From assembly GCA_945877235.1 (NCBI GenBank), contig CAMCRF010000010.1, positions 1 through 64,000 of the forward strand: 64,000 bases of DNA, given 5' to 3'. The number at the start of each line of letters is the position of its first letter. The first letter of the stretch is position 1. The translations under genes were made by a program, and so were the position numbers. The notes under the pieces were generated by a model. The model worked only from the letters and a program-made list of their open reading frames with translations. It did no database searches and had not been told where the DNA came from. The DNA comes from Bordetella parapertussis. Lineage in GTDB: Bacteria; Pseudomonadota; Gammaproteobacteria; Burkholderiales; Burkholderiaceae_A. Positions 26,413 through 35,292 of the stretch are shown here, one piece after another.

Positions 26413-27465
26413 ATGCCCGTCTTGTTAACTCCAGTTCAGATTGGTGCCTTCACGCTTCCGAATCGCATCGTGATGGCGCCCATGACCCGCAATCGTGCAG
26501 AGCCGGATGGACGGGCATCGCCCCTTATGGCGCAGTACTACGAGCAGCGGGGTCGGGCGGGCATGGTGGTTGTTGAGGGCACCACACCCTCACCCGATGG
26601 ATATGCCTACGTGCGCATGCCGGGGCTCTGGTCGCACGCGCATGCTGAGGCGTTTCGTCCCGTTGTGGAGGGGATTCACCGAAAGGGGGGCATTGCAGTT
26701 TTACAGCTTATGCACGGTGGACGTGTTGCATCGGCAAGCAATCGTGGGCTTGTGGGCGGCAGAACTGTTGCACCATCTGCCGTGCAGCTTGAGGGAGAGA
26801 TCTGGACAGACTCCTCCGGCATGCAGCCCCATGACGTCCCGCATGAAATGAGCCTGACCGACATTGCGGAGAGCATCCTTGGTTATGCGAGTGCAGCCCA
26901 GTTGGCCAGGAAAATTGGCTTTGATGGCGTGGAGTTGCATGGAACCTCCGGTTACCTGCCTTCCCAGTTCCTCTCTGAGAATGTGAATCAGCGTAAAGAT
27001 GCTTATGGGGGCTCTCTTGAGAATCGCGCGCGATACTTTGTCGAGTTGATGCAGGCCCTTGTAGATGCTGTGGGAGCAGATCGAGTCGGTTTAAGGCTCT
27101 GCCCGGGCAATCCCTACAACGGAATCCAGGACTCCGATCCGGTGGCCTCTACGCGACTGCTGCTGCGCGAAGCACAGCACCGTGGCCTTGCTTACGCACA
27201 CATCATGCGCTCACCATTGCCCACCCTCGATGCCATTGAACTTGCGAAGGCCAGTTTCTCAGGTGCCTTGATTCTCAACGACAGCTATCAGCCCGACTCT
27301 GCAGAGCAAGCCGTTGCCTCGGGCATTGCGAGTGCAGTGTCTTTTGGCAGGCATTTCATCGCGAATCCTGATTTGGTCGAGCGCATTCGCATGCAGACTC
27401 CGCTCGACAAATTCGATCGCAAGACGCTCTACACCGCGGGACCACAGGGCTATACCGACTATTGA
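26413..27465 (+). CDS. Old Yellow Enzyme family NADH:flavin oxidoreductase with HxxS active site
   Basis: A 350-residue FMN TIM-barrel protein: LPNRIVMAPMTRNRA, LQLMHGGRVASASN, YGGSLENRARYFVELM and SFGRHFIANPDL, as in NemA/morphinone reductase-type enzymes that reduce activated C=C bonds. The substrate-binding His-x-x-Asn/His pair reads His176-G-T-Ser179, with the proton-donor Tyr181 kept, so the second ligand is unusual. AGAGG site upstream. The last gene of the SDR-SDR-SnoaL unit; reduction of a Delta4 or Delta6 bond of a ketosteroid is a plausible role. Confidence 0.88.
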   Translation: MPVLLTPVQIGAFTLPNRIVMAPMTRNRAEPDGRASPLMAQYYEQRGRAGMVVVEGTTPSPDGYAYVRMPGLWSHAHAEAFRPVVEGIHRKGGIAVLQLMHGGRVASASNRGLVGGRTVAPSAVQLEGEIWTDSSGMQPHDVPHEMSLTDIAESILGYASAAQLARKIGFDGVELHGTSGYLPSQFLSENVNQRKDAYGGSLENRARYFVELMQALVDAVGADRVGLRLCPGNPYNGIQDSDPVASTRLLLREAQHRGLAYAHIMRSPLPTLDAIELAKASFSGALILNDSYQPDSAEQAVASGIASAVSFGRHFIANPDLVERIRMQTPLDKFDRKTLYTAGPQGYTDY

Positions 27466-27472
27466 ACCGTCG

Positions 27473-28246
27473 TTATTTGCCTTGCCACTCCGGCCGACGC
27501 TTTTCGATAAAGGCTTGCATGCCTTCTTTCTGGTCTCGAGAGGCGAAAAGCACCTGGTTTGCCTTGCGCTCGAGTGCCAGTGCGCCTTGAAGCGAGAGGT
27601 CTGCGCCCAGTTGCATGACCTCTTTAATTTGCATCACGGCGAGCGGCGGCATGCCTGCAATGCGGGATGCAAGCTCAATGCTGCGGTTTTCTAACTGACT
27701 GGCTGCGACGATCTCCGAGACCATCCCAGCCTTGTCGGCCTGCTCGGCACTGATCGGTTGACCGGTGAGCAGCATTTGCATGGCCTTGAAACGGCCGACC
27801 GATCGGAGCAGGCGCTGAGTGCCCCCGATGCCTGGCATGATGCCAATCTTGATCTCTGGTTGACCAAACTGCGCTCTATCGCTGGCGAGAATGATGTCGC
27901 AGTGCATGGCAAGCTCGCACCCTCCGCCCAGCGCAAACCCGTCGACAGCGGCAATCACCGGTTTTGGACAGTCCTGAATGGGCGCCCAGAGCAGCTCCGT
28001 ATGACGTTGCCAGATTTCAATCGGCCCGCACCCCGCTAGGCTATGGATATCTCCGCCAGCCGCAAAATTTTCGCCGGCACCCGTCAGAATAATGATGCGC
28101 GTCTCATGGTCTTGCGCGAGTCTCGAGAATGCTGCCGAGAGGGCCTCTTGCAGGGGCAGGCTCAGCGCGTTCATGACCTCGGGGCGATTCATGGTGAGGC
28201 GTGTCACGCCCGGGCTGGGATGGTCTTCGAGAAGGAGCGATGTCAT
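27473..28246 (-). CDS. Enoyl-CoA hydratase
   Basis: A 257-residue crotonase with both catalytic glutamates of a true hydratase: GGGCELAMHCD and QPEIKIGIMPGIGGTQRL. NRPEVMNALSLPLQEAL and FAAGGDIHSL complete the family blocks. An alternative ATG at 28282 adds 12 residues but lies inside operator site D; neither start has a good ribosome site. Convergent with the Old Yellow Enzyme gene (7-base gap) and divergent from the ligase at 28333. It could hydrate side-chain enoyl-CoAs or general fatty acyl-CoAs. Confidence 0.9.
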   Translation of the reverse strand: MTSLLLEDHPSPGVTRLTMNRPEVMNALSLPLQEALSAAFSRLAQDHETRIIILTGAGENFAAGGDIHSLAGCGPIEIWQRHTELLWAPIQDCPKPVIAAVDGFALGGGCELAMHCDIILASDRAQFGQPEIKIGIMPGIGGTQRLLRSVGRFKAMQMLLTGQPISAEQADKAGMVSEIVAASQLENRSIELASRIAGMPPLAVMQIKEVMQLGADLSLQGALALERKANQVLFASRDQKEGMQAFIEKRRPEWQGK

Positions 28247-28277
28247 GTTCAAGAGATTCAAAGGATTGGGCAGTGCA

Positions 28278-28301
28278 CTCATCGTCCGTCCGGACGACGA
28301 G
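28278..28301. promoter_or_regulatory. Putative operator dyad, site D (CTCATCGTC-N6-GACGACGAG)
   Basis: Nine-base arms identical to those of site B, with a self-complementary-looking spacer CGTCCG. It lies between the divergent hydratase and FATP-type ligase genes and ends 31 bases before the ligase ATG. Confidence 0.72.
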
Positions 28302-28332
28302 CGATTGTTCCAAGTTTAAGAGCATCCTCTAC

Positions 28333-30177
28333 ATGAACGATATCCGCGCGATTCCTGTTATTCCTGCTCGAGAAGAGACGCAGGCCAGGCTCGATCGACG
28401 CGCTGCTGCTGCGGCGCAGTTCAAGCCGAAGGACCCCCACACCATTGCGGATCGATGGGCTGATGCCGTCCGCCGATGGCCCGAGCGGACCTTTCTTTGC
28501 TGGGCAGATCGCACCTGGACTTATGCGCAAGCCGACGCAGTCATCAATTCCTACGCCAATGTCTTGCTCGAGCACGGTGTGAAGCCAAGGCAGAGTGTGG
28601 CGCTCATGATGGAGAACCGGCCGGAGTTTTACTGGGTATGGCTTGCCCTGATGAAGCTTGGCGCACCCGCCGCGTTCATCAATGTGCACTTGAACGACAA
28701 GCCGCTTGCACACGCTTTGAGAGAGACTCGGGCCACGCATTGGGTCTATGGCAATGAGTGCGCAGGTGCGGCTGCGCTTGAGGGGGTGGATCATCTGGCT
28801 CGCCTGTGGGTGGAAAACCCGCATTGGTCAGGTTCAGCAGACCCCGAGACGCTCAAGGGGCTCGAGCGTGTTCCTGAGCTCTCGAGGCTGGCCTCATTTG
28901 CACCCGTACATGATGTGCCCGCTGCCCAGCGGGCTGGCATGGTGGGTGAGGACGTCGCGCTCTACATTTTTACCTCAGGCACCACGGGTCTGCCCAAGGC
29001 AGCACTCACCAGCCACATGCGCTGGATGATGGCGGGTGCGGTCATGGAATCTGTGCTGCAGACCAATGAGAGCGATGTCTTCTATTGCTTTCTGCCGCTC
29101 TACCATGGAGCTGCTTCCATGGCACTCACATCAACCGCCCTGATGTGTGGATCATCTATTGTCTTGCGCAGAAAGTTCTCAGCGAGTCAGTTCTGGCCCG
29201 ATGTGCGCCGTTATGGTGTGACCAGCTGCCAATACGTGGGCGAGATTATTCGCTACCTACTGGCACAGCCTGAGCGGCCAGACGACAGACAGCACACGCT
29301 GGTTCGGCTCTCTGGAACCGGGCTCAACCGCGATACTTGGCTTCAGTTTCAGGGGCGTTTTGGTGTGCGCGATATTTTCGAGAGCTGGGGTTCGACCGAG
29401 GGCAATGTCAACAGCCTGAACCTCGATAACGTCCCTGGATCCTGCGGCCGTGTCCCATTCTGGGACAAGACCAACCTGCGCTTGATTCGGTATGACATCG
29501 AACACGATGAGCACCTGCGCGATGATCAGGGCCGATACATCATCTGCAAGCCGGGTGAAGTTGGCGAGGCTGTAGGCTTTATTGTGGAACATCCGGATAT
29601 TGGTGGAGGCCGATTCGAAGGCTACACCTCGCAGTCTGAGACAGAGAAGAAGATTCTCCGCGGTGTGCTGTCTGAGGCAGACAAATGGTTTCGCACTGGA
29701 GATCTGCTCCGCGAGGACGAAAACGGGTATTTGTTTTTTGTCGATCGACTGGGCGACACCTTTCGCTGGAAGAGTGAGAACGTCTCGACACTCGAGGTGG
29801 CCTCGGTGCTTGAAGAGTTTCCGGGCGTTCTCTTTTTGATTATTTATGGTGTTGAGGTTCCAGGCTTTGAGGGTCGCGCTGGAATGGCTGCCATTCAGAT
29901 GCAAGACGGGGCAGACTTCAATGCGCAGGCCTTCTTTGAGTTTGCGAAGGCCCGCTTGCCACGCTATGCCCTGCCGCAGTTTCTGAGACTTGCAACCTCG
30001 CTTGACATGACGGGTACCTACAAGCTTAGGAAGGTCGATCTGCAGCGCCAGGCCTATGCCCAAACGTTGGTCGCTGATCCCCTCTGGGTTATTCATGAGG
30101 CACAGGGAAGCTACGTACCTCTCTCCGCTCAGACGCTGGCCGAGGCGGGCTATCCCCTGCACCCCCAGGATCGATGA
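28333..30177 (+). CDS. FATP-type acyl-CoA synthetase, candidate steroid side-chain CoA ligase
   Basis: A 614-residue adenylate-forming enzyme of the fatty acid transport protein/very-long-chain ligase family: P-loop YIFTSGTTGLPKA, FESWGSTEGN, WFRTGDLLREDENGYLFFVDRLGDTFRWKSENVS and TGTYKLRKVDL. The vertebrate bile acid-CoA ligase (SLC27A5) belongs to this family, and ligases of this type start bile acid side-chain degradation in proteobacteria. It heads an operon of a hydrolase, a dehydrogenase pair and another ligase. The ATG at 28333 is chosen since the longer frame runs through operator D. Weak ribosome site. Confidence 0.86.
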   Translation: MNDIRAIPVIPAREETQARLDRRAAAAAQFKPKDPHTIADRWADAVRRWPERTFLCWADRTWTYAQADAVINSYANVLLEHGVKPRQSVALMMENRPEFYWVWLALMKLGAPAAFINVHLNDKPLAHALRETRATHWVYGNECAGAAALEGVDHLARLWVENPHWSGSADPETLKGLERVPELSRLASFAPVHDVPAAQRAGMVGEDVALYIFTSGTTGLPKAALTSHMRWMMAGAVMESVLQTNESDVFYCFLPLYHGAASMALTSTALMCGSSIVLRRKFSASQFWPDVRRYGVTSCQYVGEIIRYLLAQPERPDDRQHTLVRLSGTGLNRDTWLQFQGRFGVRDIFESWGSTEGNVNSLNLDNVPGSCGRVPFWDKTNLRLIRYDIEHDEHLRDDQGRYIICKPGEVGEAVGFIVEHPDIGGGRFEGYTSQSETEKKILRGVLSEADKWFRTGDLLREDENGYLFFVDRLGDTFRWKSENVSTLEVASVLEEFPGVLFLIIYGVEVPGFEGRAGMAAIQMQDGADFNAQAFFEFAKARLPRYALPQFLRLATSLDMTGTYKLRKVDLQRQAYAQTLVADPLWVIHEAQGSYVPLSAQTLAEAGYPLHPQDR

Positions 30178-31247
30178 GTATCGGGCTGCAGTATCCACTG
30201 CCCAATCCGCCAGCTGCTGGTCAGACGTGCATGGTGGCCGATGGCGTGCTCTGGGCGCGCATGCCCATGCCATTTTCGCTCGACCACATCAATGTGTATG
30301 TTTTGAGGGATCGGGATGGCTGGTGGGTTGTTGACACGGGTTTGAATCGCGAGACCTGCCGAAGACTTTGGCACGAGATTTGGGCTGGCCTCTCTCCTGC
30401 AGGGCCGCTTAAGGGGGTCATCTGCACCCACTTCCACGATGACCACACAGGCCTTGCGGGGTGGTTTGAGCAGGAGTGGCAGGCACCCATCTACATGTCC
30501 GTTCAGGAGTACCTGACGCTTGCGACGGATCGTCGGCTCTCCGATGTGATTGCAGCGCCTCCTGCGCATCACCTGAGGTACTTTCAGCGTGCTGGGTTCG
30601 ATTACGACCAGACCACGACACTCTTGCAATCTCTGGCGGGAAGTTCTCATGGCCCCATGGTGCCGAGCCAATACCGCAGACTCAAGCACGGCGATGTCCT
30701 AACGATCGGAGAGTGCCATTGGCAAGTGATTGTGGGCTCCGGTCATTCACCAGAGCACGTCTGCCTGTATAGCGCCCAACTCGGGTTGTTGCTATCTGGC
30801 GATCAGGTGCTTCCCGGCATTACGTCTAATGTCTGCGTGACCCCCGTCGAGCCGCTGGCCAATCCGTTGAGGGACTGGCTTGAGTCTCTCGAGCGCCTCA
30901 TGGCAGTGCCAGATGATGTTCTGGTTCTGCCCAGTCATCAGTTACCGTTCAAGGGGCTGCATGCTCGATTGCAGTTTCTGTATGCCCATCACGAGCAGGC
31001 CTTGCGTGAGACGCGGCAGGCCTGCGAGGGCGAGGGTGCCGATGCGGTGTCTGTCATGCGGGTGCTCTTTCCGCGCATACGCTCGTCGATCGATCAGTTC
31101 CTCGCACTTGGAGAGGCGATGGCGCACCTTAATTATTTGCTTGCCCGAGACGATCTTGAGGCCCTTGAGCGTGAGGCCGGTGCGACACGCTACCGAACCC
31201 GTCATCGCGGCAGCTCACTCACCCACGAAGAATGGATACACGAATGA
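30174..31247 (+). CDS. Metallo-beta-lactamase-fold hydrolase (thioesterase candidate)
   Basis: A 357-residue protein with the metal motif THFHDDH (His86, His88, Asp90, His91), a further GSGHSPEHV histidine and LLSGDQVL for the bridging aspartate, so a dinuclear metal site is likely. The C-terminal about 110 residues are helical, as in the group of long glyoxalase II-like hydrolases found with acyl-CoA genes. Coupled to the ligase (ATGA). It may release CoA from stalled acyl-CoAs, but no substrate can be read from the sequence. Confidence 0.84.
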   Translation: MSIGLQYPLPNPPAAGQTCMVADGVLWARMPMPFSLDHINVYVLRDRDGWWVVDTGLNRETCRRLWHEIWAGLSPAGPLKGVICTHFHDDHTGLAGWFEQEWQAPIYMSVQEYLTLATDRRLSDVIAAPPAHHLRYFQRAGFDYDQTTTLLQSLAGSSHGPMVPSQYRRLKHGDVLTIGECHWQVIVGSGHSPEHVCLYSAQLGLLLSGDQVLPGITSNVCVTPVEPLANPLRDWLESLERLMAVPDDVLVLPSHQLPFKGLHARLQFLYAHHEQALRETRQACEGEGADAVSVMRVLFPRIRSSIDQFLALGEAMAHLNYLLARDDLEALEREAGATRYRTRHRGSSLTHEEWIHE

Positions 31248-32458
31248 GTCGCGCGAAATCAACAACTCCACAGGCGTTTCATACGCTAGAAGACGACGCC
31301 TTCCGAGTCGCTGCCCGCGAGTGGCTCTCGGAGCACTGCCCTCCAAGTCTTCGTGGCCGGATCGCGCCATCGGAGATGATCTTTGGAGCGCGTGAGGTCC
31401 ATTTCAAGACGGAGGAGCAACGCCGCTGGTTTGAGTCCATGCGTGACATGGGCTGGTTTGCACCCGACTGGCCACGTGAGTTCGGTGGTGGTGGTCTGAA
31501 TGCGAGCCAGACCCGTATTCTCGAGTCGGAGATGAAGCGGCTGCAGTGCTTTCCCCCTCAGGTGAATCTCGGAGTCTGGATGCTAGGCCCGGTGCTGCTC
31601 GAGTTTGGGTCGGAGGAGCAGAAGCAGCGCTACTTGACGGAAATGACAGCGGGTACCTGCCGATGGTGCCAGGGATTCTCCGAGCCCAATGCGGGCTCTG
31701 ATCTCGCAAGCCTCAAGACTTTTGCGCGGCGGGAGGGAGACCGTTTTATCCTGAATGGCAGCAAGATCTGGACCTCTCACGCCGGTGAAAGTGACTGGAT
31801 GTACCTTTTGGCGAGAACCCGGAACGATGGCCCGAAGCAGGCAGGCATTGGCTTTTTTCTTGTTGATCTGCGCAGCGCTGGGGTTGAAATTCGACCCATT
31901 GACATGATCAGCGGCAAGTCTCATTTCTGCCAGGTTTTCTTTGATCATGTCGAGATCCCTGTCGATCAGCTCATTGGGCGTGAGGATCAAGGCTGGGAGA
32001 TTGCAAAGCGATTGCTGGTCTTCGAGCGGTTGGCAATGTCGAAGTTTGACGACGGAGGTGCGCCATCCCTGGACTACGCGCAGCTGTTCAAGCAGGCAAC
32101 GCTGCCCTCCGATGAGCGCTCCCTCATGTCACGTGAGCATTATTCGGCAGAGATTGACGACTGGTGTTTCAAGCTGCTCACCCGGCTCTCCTTTGAGGAG
32201 GGGCGCGCTGGACGCCCCACCCAAGCCATGACTGGCTGCTTCAAGTATCTCTCTGCAGAAATTGAAAAGCGACGTGCCGAGTCGGCCCTCAATGTGCTGG
32301 GACTGGAGGCACTCGAGCAGGCGCATCCGGTGGGGTATCACTGGATGCAAAGCAAGACGCTCTCGATTGCTGGAGGCACCTCGGAGATTCAGCTCAATAT
32401 TCTGGCGAAGCGTATTTTAAAGATGCCCGATGAGCCGCAGGTCGGGGAGAACCGCTAA
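31244..32458 (+). CDS. Acyl-CoA dehydrogenase, partner 1 of a pair (side chain)
   Basis: A 404-residue dehydrogenase: WFAPDWPREFGGGGLN, WCQGFSEPNAGSDLASL, NGSKIWTSHAGESDWMY, VFERLAMSKFDD and SIAGGTSEIQLNILAKRIL. The C-terminal YEGT glutamate is replaced by Gly (AGGTSEIQ), and Glu in VFERLA could be the base. The ATGA overlap with the hydrolase stop favours ATG 31244 over the ATG at 31232. A smaller dehydrogenase follows immediately, giving a heteromeric enzyme of the Scd1AB/ChsE type that could desaturate the steroid side-chain CoA ester. Confidence 0.88.
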   Translation: MSRAKSTTPQAFHTLEDDAFRVAAREWLSEHCPPSLRGRIAPSEMIFGAREVHFKTEEQRRWFESMRDMGWFAPDWPREFGGGGLNASQTRILESEMKRLQCFPPQVNLGVWMLGPVLLEFGSEEQKQRYLTEMTAGTCRWCQGFSEPNAGSDLASLKTFARREGDRFILNGSKIWTSHAGESDWMYLLARTRNDGPKQAGIGFFLVDLRSAGVEIRPIDMISGKSHFCQVFFDHVEIPVDQLIGREDQGWEIAKRLLVFERLAMSKFDDGGAPSLDYAQLFKQATLPSDERSLMSREHYSAEIDDWCFKLLTRLSFEEGRAGRPTQAMTGCFKYLSAEIEKRRAESALNVLGLEALEQAHPVGYHWMQSKTLSIAGGTSEIQLNILAKRILKMPDEPQVGENR

Positions 32459-33598
32459 ATGCTCGCACTCTCTGAAGATACCCAAATGCTCGCCGAGAGC
32501 GCAGCCGATGTCTTGACTGGGCACGACTATCCAAGTGTCATCCGCGCACAACGGCCCCTAGGGCCGGCTGCTACCGGCTTTGAGGCTGAGCAGTGGCAGG
32601 CTGCCGTTGAATTGGGCTGGACTGGCATTGCCATTCCCGAGCCCTTGGGCGGCCTGGGATTCCCAGTTCAGGGACTCTTCGGGTTGTTCGAGTCCGCAGG
32701 CCGATCGCTGGCGGGCTTGCCCCTGCTCACCCAACTCGTCATAGCGCCCAGCTTGCTGTGTTCGGCGAGCGATAACTGGAAGCCCCGCACTGAGGCGATA
32801 GACTCTTTGGTGCAGGGAACGCAGTGGTTCGGCTTGGCACTCGATGAGGGCACACGTCACGCCCCTGCTCTTTGCCAGACCTTGGCAACGCCCTGCGGAC
32901 TTGGCTGGTCATTGACGGGGCATAAGCGCTACGCACTGGATGCAACGCACGCGCAGTCGCTGCTGATCACAGCGTGTCTCGCGGACACCCAGGAGATGGC
33001 GCTTTTCTGCATTCCTGCAGACACACCTGGTGTGCAGGTCGACCCCTGTGCCTTGATCGATCAGCGCAGCCGTGCGCACGTCACGCTCTCAAGCGTTGCG
33101 CTGGGTCCGGATGCCCTTGTTTACCGGGGCGCTGAGTTCACAGTCGCCATGGACCAAGCACTCTTGTTGGGTCGAGCCGTCGTGTCCGCTGAACTGTTGG
33201 GTATCTCTCAAACCGTTTTTGACACCACGCTGACATACCTCTCTCAGCGTGAGCAGTTTGATCGTAAGCTCGGAAGCTTTCAGGCCTTGCAGCATCGTAT
33301 GGCAAGGCTTCATGCCGAGATTCAGCTTGCGAGAGCGGGTGTCCTCGGTGCTTTCGAGGCGCTCGAGCGTGGGCCTTCGGTTGCCACTTCAAGCGCAGTG
33401 GCCATGGCGAAATTCAAAGCAGGCGAGGTTTCAGACCTTGCCACCAATGAGGCCACGCAGCTGCATGGCGGCATGGGCGTAACGAACGAGCTCAACATTG
33501 GCCTGTTTCTCAAGCGGGCGCGTGTGGCCGAGGCACTCCTTGGAGATCAGACCTACCAACTCGCGCAGTTGACCTCCCTAGAAGGAGCCTCGGCATGA
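32459..33598 (+). CDS. Acyl-CoA dehydrogenase, partner 2 of the pair
   Basis: A 379-residue dehydrogenase-fold protein with weak N-terminal and middle blocks but a clear C-terminal FAD contact region (YLSQREQFDRKLGSFQALQHRMARLHAE ... QLHGGMGVTNELNIGLFLKRA). This is the usual look of the second subunit in steroid-type heteromers. The ATG follows the partner's stop with no gap; GGGGAG lies inside the preceding gene. Its stop overlaps the next ligase gene (ATGA). Confidence 0.86.
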   Translation: MLALSEDTQMLAESAADVLTGHDYPSVIRAQRPLGPAATGFEAEQWQAAVELGWTGIAIPEPLGGLGFPVQGLFGLFESAGRSLAGLPLLTQLVIAPSLLCSASDNWKPRTEAIDSLVQGTQWFGLALDEGTRHAPALCQTLATPCGLGWSLTGHKRYALDATHAQSLLITACLADTQEMALFCIPADTPGVQVDPCALIDQRSRAHVTLSSVALGPDALVYRGAEFTVAMDQALLLGRAVVSAELLGISQTVFDTTLTYLSQREQFDRKLGSFQALQHRMARLHAEIQLARAGVLGAFEALERGPSVATSSAVAMAKFKAGEVSDLATNEATQLHGGMGVTNELNIGLFLKRARVAEALLGDQTYQLAQLTSLEGASA

Positions 33599-35292
33599 CA
33601 CCGGTCTCATACTCGCCGCGTTTTTCTCCCCTGATTCAGGCCGGTGCACCATTTGAGCTGATTGAGCAAGAGGGCCTTCGACGGTTTAAACATGCGCCGC
33701 AGAGCCTTGTCCACATGCTGCATCGAGCCAAGCCAGAGGCGTTGGGTCAGACCTTTGTGGAGTGGCTGGATCAGTCCATGACCTTCAGTGCCTTTTTTCA
33801 GGAGGCAGAGCGCGTGGCGGGCTGGATGCTTGACCGAGGTCTTGAGCGAGGCGATCGTGTCTGCATCGCCATGCGAAACCGCCCGGAGTGGCTTGTGGCC
33901 GCCTGGGCCACGCTGATCGCGGGCGGTGTGTCTGCCCCGCTCAATAGCTGGGGGCGTCGAGAGGAGCTGGAACACAGCCTCGCAGTTGCAAAGCCTAAAT
34001 TTGTATTTGTGGATCACCCCCGATGTGCGTTGGTATCTGCAGGTGCGCAGTCGCTCAAGGCAGATGTGGTGTTGGTCTCTCAGGTGATCGGGCGCGAAGG
34101 GGGGTGCGAGATGGGCACCTACCCAGTCCATCAGTATTCAGACATCGTCGCTACTCCTCGGGATTGGACCGCACCCACACTCCATCCGTCTGATCAAGCG
34201 GTGCTGCTTTTTACCAGCGGCACGACCAGCAAGCCCAAGGCTGCAGTCTCGACCCATGATGCCGTCGTGCAATCGCTCATCAACATTCAGCTCAACGCTG
34301 CGGTGTCGGGTATGACCTCACCGGAGCAGGTCAAGGCCATCATGAGCTCTGGGTTTACGCCGGCTGCACTCGTTGCAGTTCCGTTTTTTCATGTCAGCGG
34401 CTTTCACGCGCTCTTTCTTTTTGGCTTGGCCAGTCTTCGAAAGCTCGTGCTCGCATGGAAATGGGATATCCAGGAGATTGTTCAGTTGCTCGAGACCAAG
34501 CACGTCACGCAAATCAATGGCTCTCCCGCGATGATGCGAGAGCTGCTTGCCTCGAGCGCATTTCGCAACGCCAATCGCAGCAGTCTGGGCGCACTCGGGC
34601 TGGGTGGGGCAGCAGCCCCCGCGATGCTCATCGAGGAGATGCGCGCGCTGCTACCGCTGGGGATGATGGGGATTGGCTACGGCGCAACCGAGACCAACGG
34701 GCTGGGCGCGCAGACGTCTGGGCAGCCCTTTCTCGATCGGCCTCACGCATCGGGATACGTGAGTCCGCTGGCCGAGATTCGGGTGCGGGATCTCGATGGC
34801 GCACTTTTGCCGCATGGTGCAACGGGTGAAATTGAGATCCGATCCTCCGCAAATATGGTGGGCTACTGGGATGCAGATGCTGGGTGTCCCATGCCCTTGG
34901 AAGGTCATTGGTACGCGACGGGTGACGTGGGATTTGTCGATGAAGATGGCTACCTTCACATCGTCGATCGGGTCAAAGACATTGTGAATCGCGGGGGGGA
35001 GAAGGTGAGCTGTGCCGAGGTTGAGGCTGCGTTGCTGTCCTTACCCGGTGTGCGAGATGCGGTGGTCATGCCGCTTCCAGATATGGAGCGGGGTGAGATT
35101 GTCTCGGCTGTTGTCGTGCTCGATCAACCCGCCTCGGCATCCTCCGACGCCCTTCGGGACCTGCTGATCGAGCGCCTAGCGCATTACAAGGTGCCCGAGC
35201 GATGGGTGATCACTGACCAGGCTGTTGAGCGCACACCCTCGGGCAAACCCATTAAATCCCTACTCAAACCTCTGTTTGGGCTAAACGGCTAG
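33595..35292 (+). CDS. Acyl-CoA synthetase (second ligase of the operon)
   Basis: A 565-residue AMP-forming ligase: P-loop FTSGTTSKPKAAV, VPFFHVSGFHALFLFG, GIGYGATETNGLG, YATGDVGFVDEDGYLHIVDRVKD and the C-terminal lysine region TPSGKPIKSLL. Two ligases in one operon fit a two-stage side-chain pathway in which the C22 acid left after the first aldol cleavage must be activated again (the StdA1/StdA2 logic of cholate-degrading pseudomonads). Which ligase serves which acid is not decided by sequence. Its 3' end overlaps the convergent reductase by 12 bases. Confidence 0.87.
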   Translation: MTPVSYSPRFSPLIQAGAPFELIEQEGLRRFKHAPQSLVHMLHRAKPEALGQTFVEWLDQSMTFSAFFQEAERVAGWMLDRGLERGDRVCIAMRNRPEWLVAAWATLIAGGVSAPLNSWGRREELEHSLAVAKPKFVFVDHPRCALVSAGAQSLKADVVLVSQVIGREGGCEMGTYPVHQYSDIVATPRDWTAPTLHPSDQAVLLFTSGTTSKPKAAVSTHDAVVQSLINIQLNAAVSGMTSPEQVKAIMSSGFTPAALVAVPFFHVSGFHALFLFGLASLRKLVLAWKWDIQEIVQLLETKHVTQINGSPAMMRELLASSAFRNANRSSLGALGLGGAAAPAMLIEEMRALLPLGMMGIGYGATETNGLGAQTSGQPFLDRPHASGYVSPLAEIRVRDLDGALLPHGATGEIEIRSSANMVGYWDADAGCPMPLEGHWYATGDVGFVDEDGYLHIVDRVKDIVNRGGEKVSCAEVEAALLSLPGVRDAVVMPLPDMERGEIVSAVVVLDQPASASSDALRDLLIERLAHYKVPERWVITDQAVERTPSGKPIKSLLKPLFGLNG

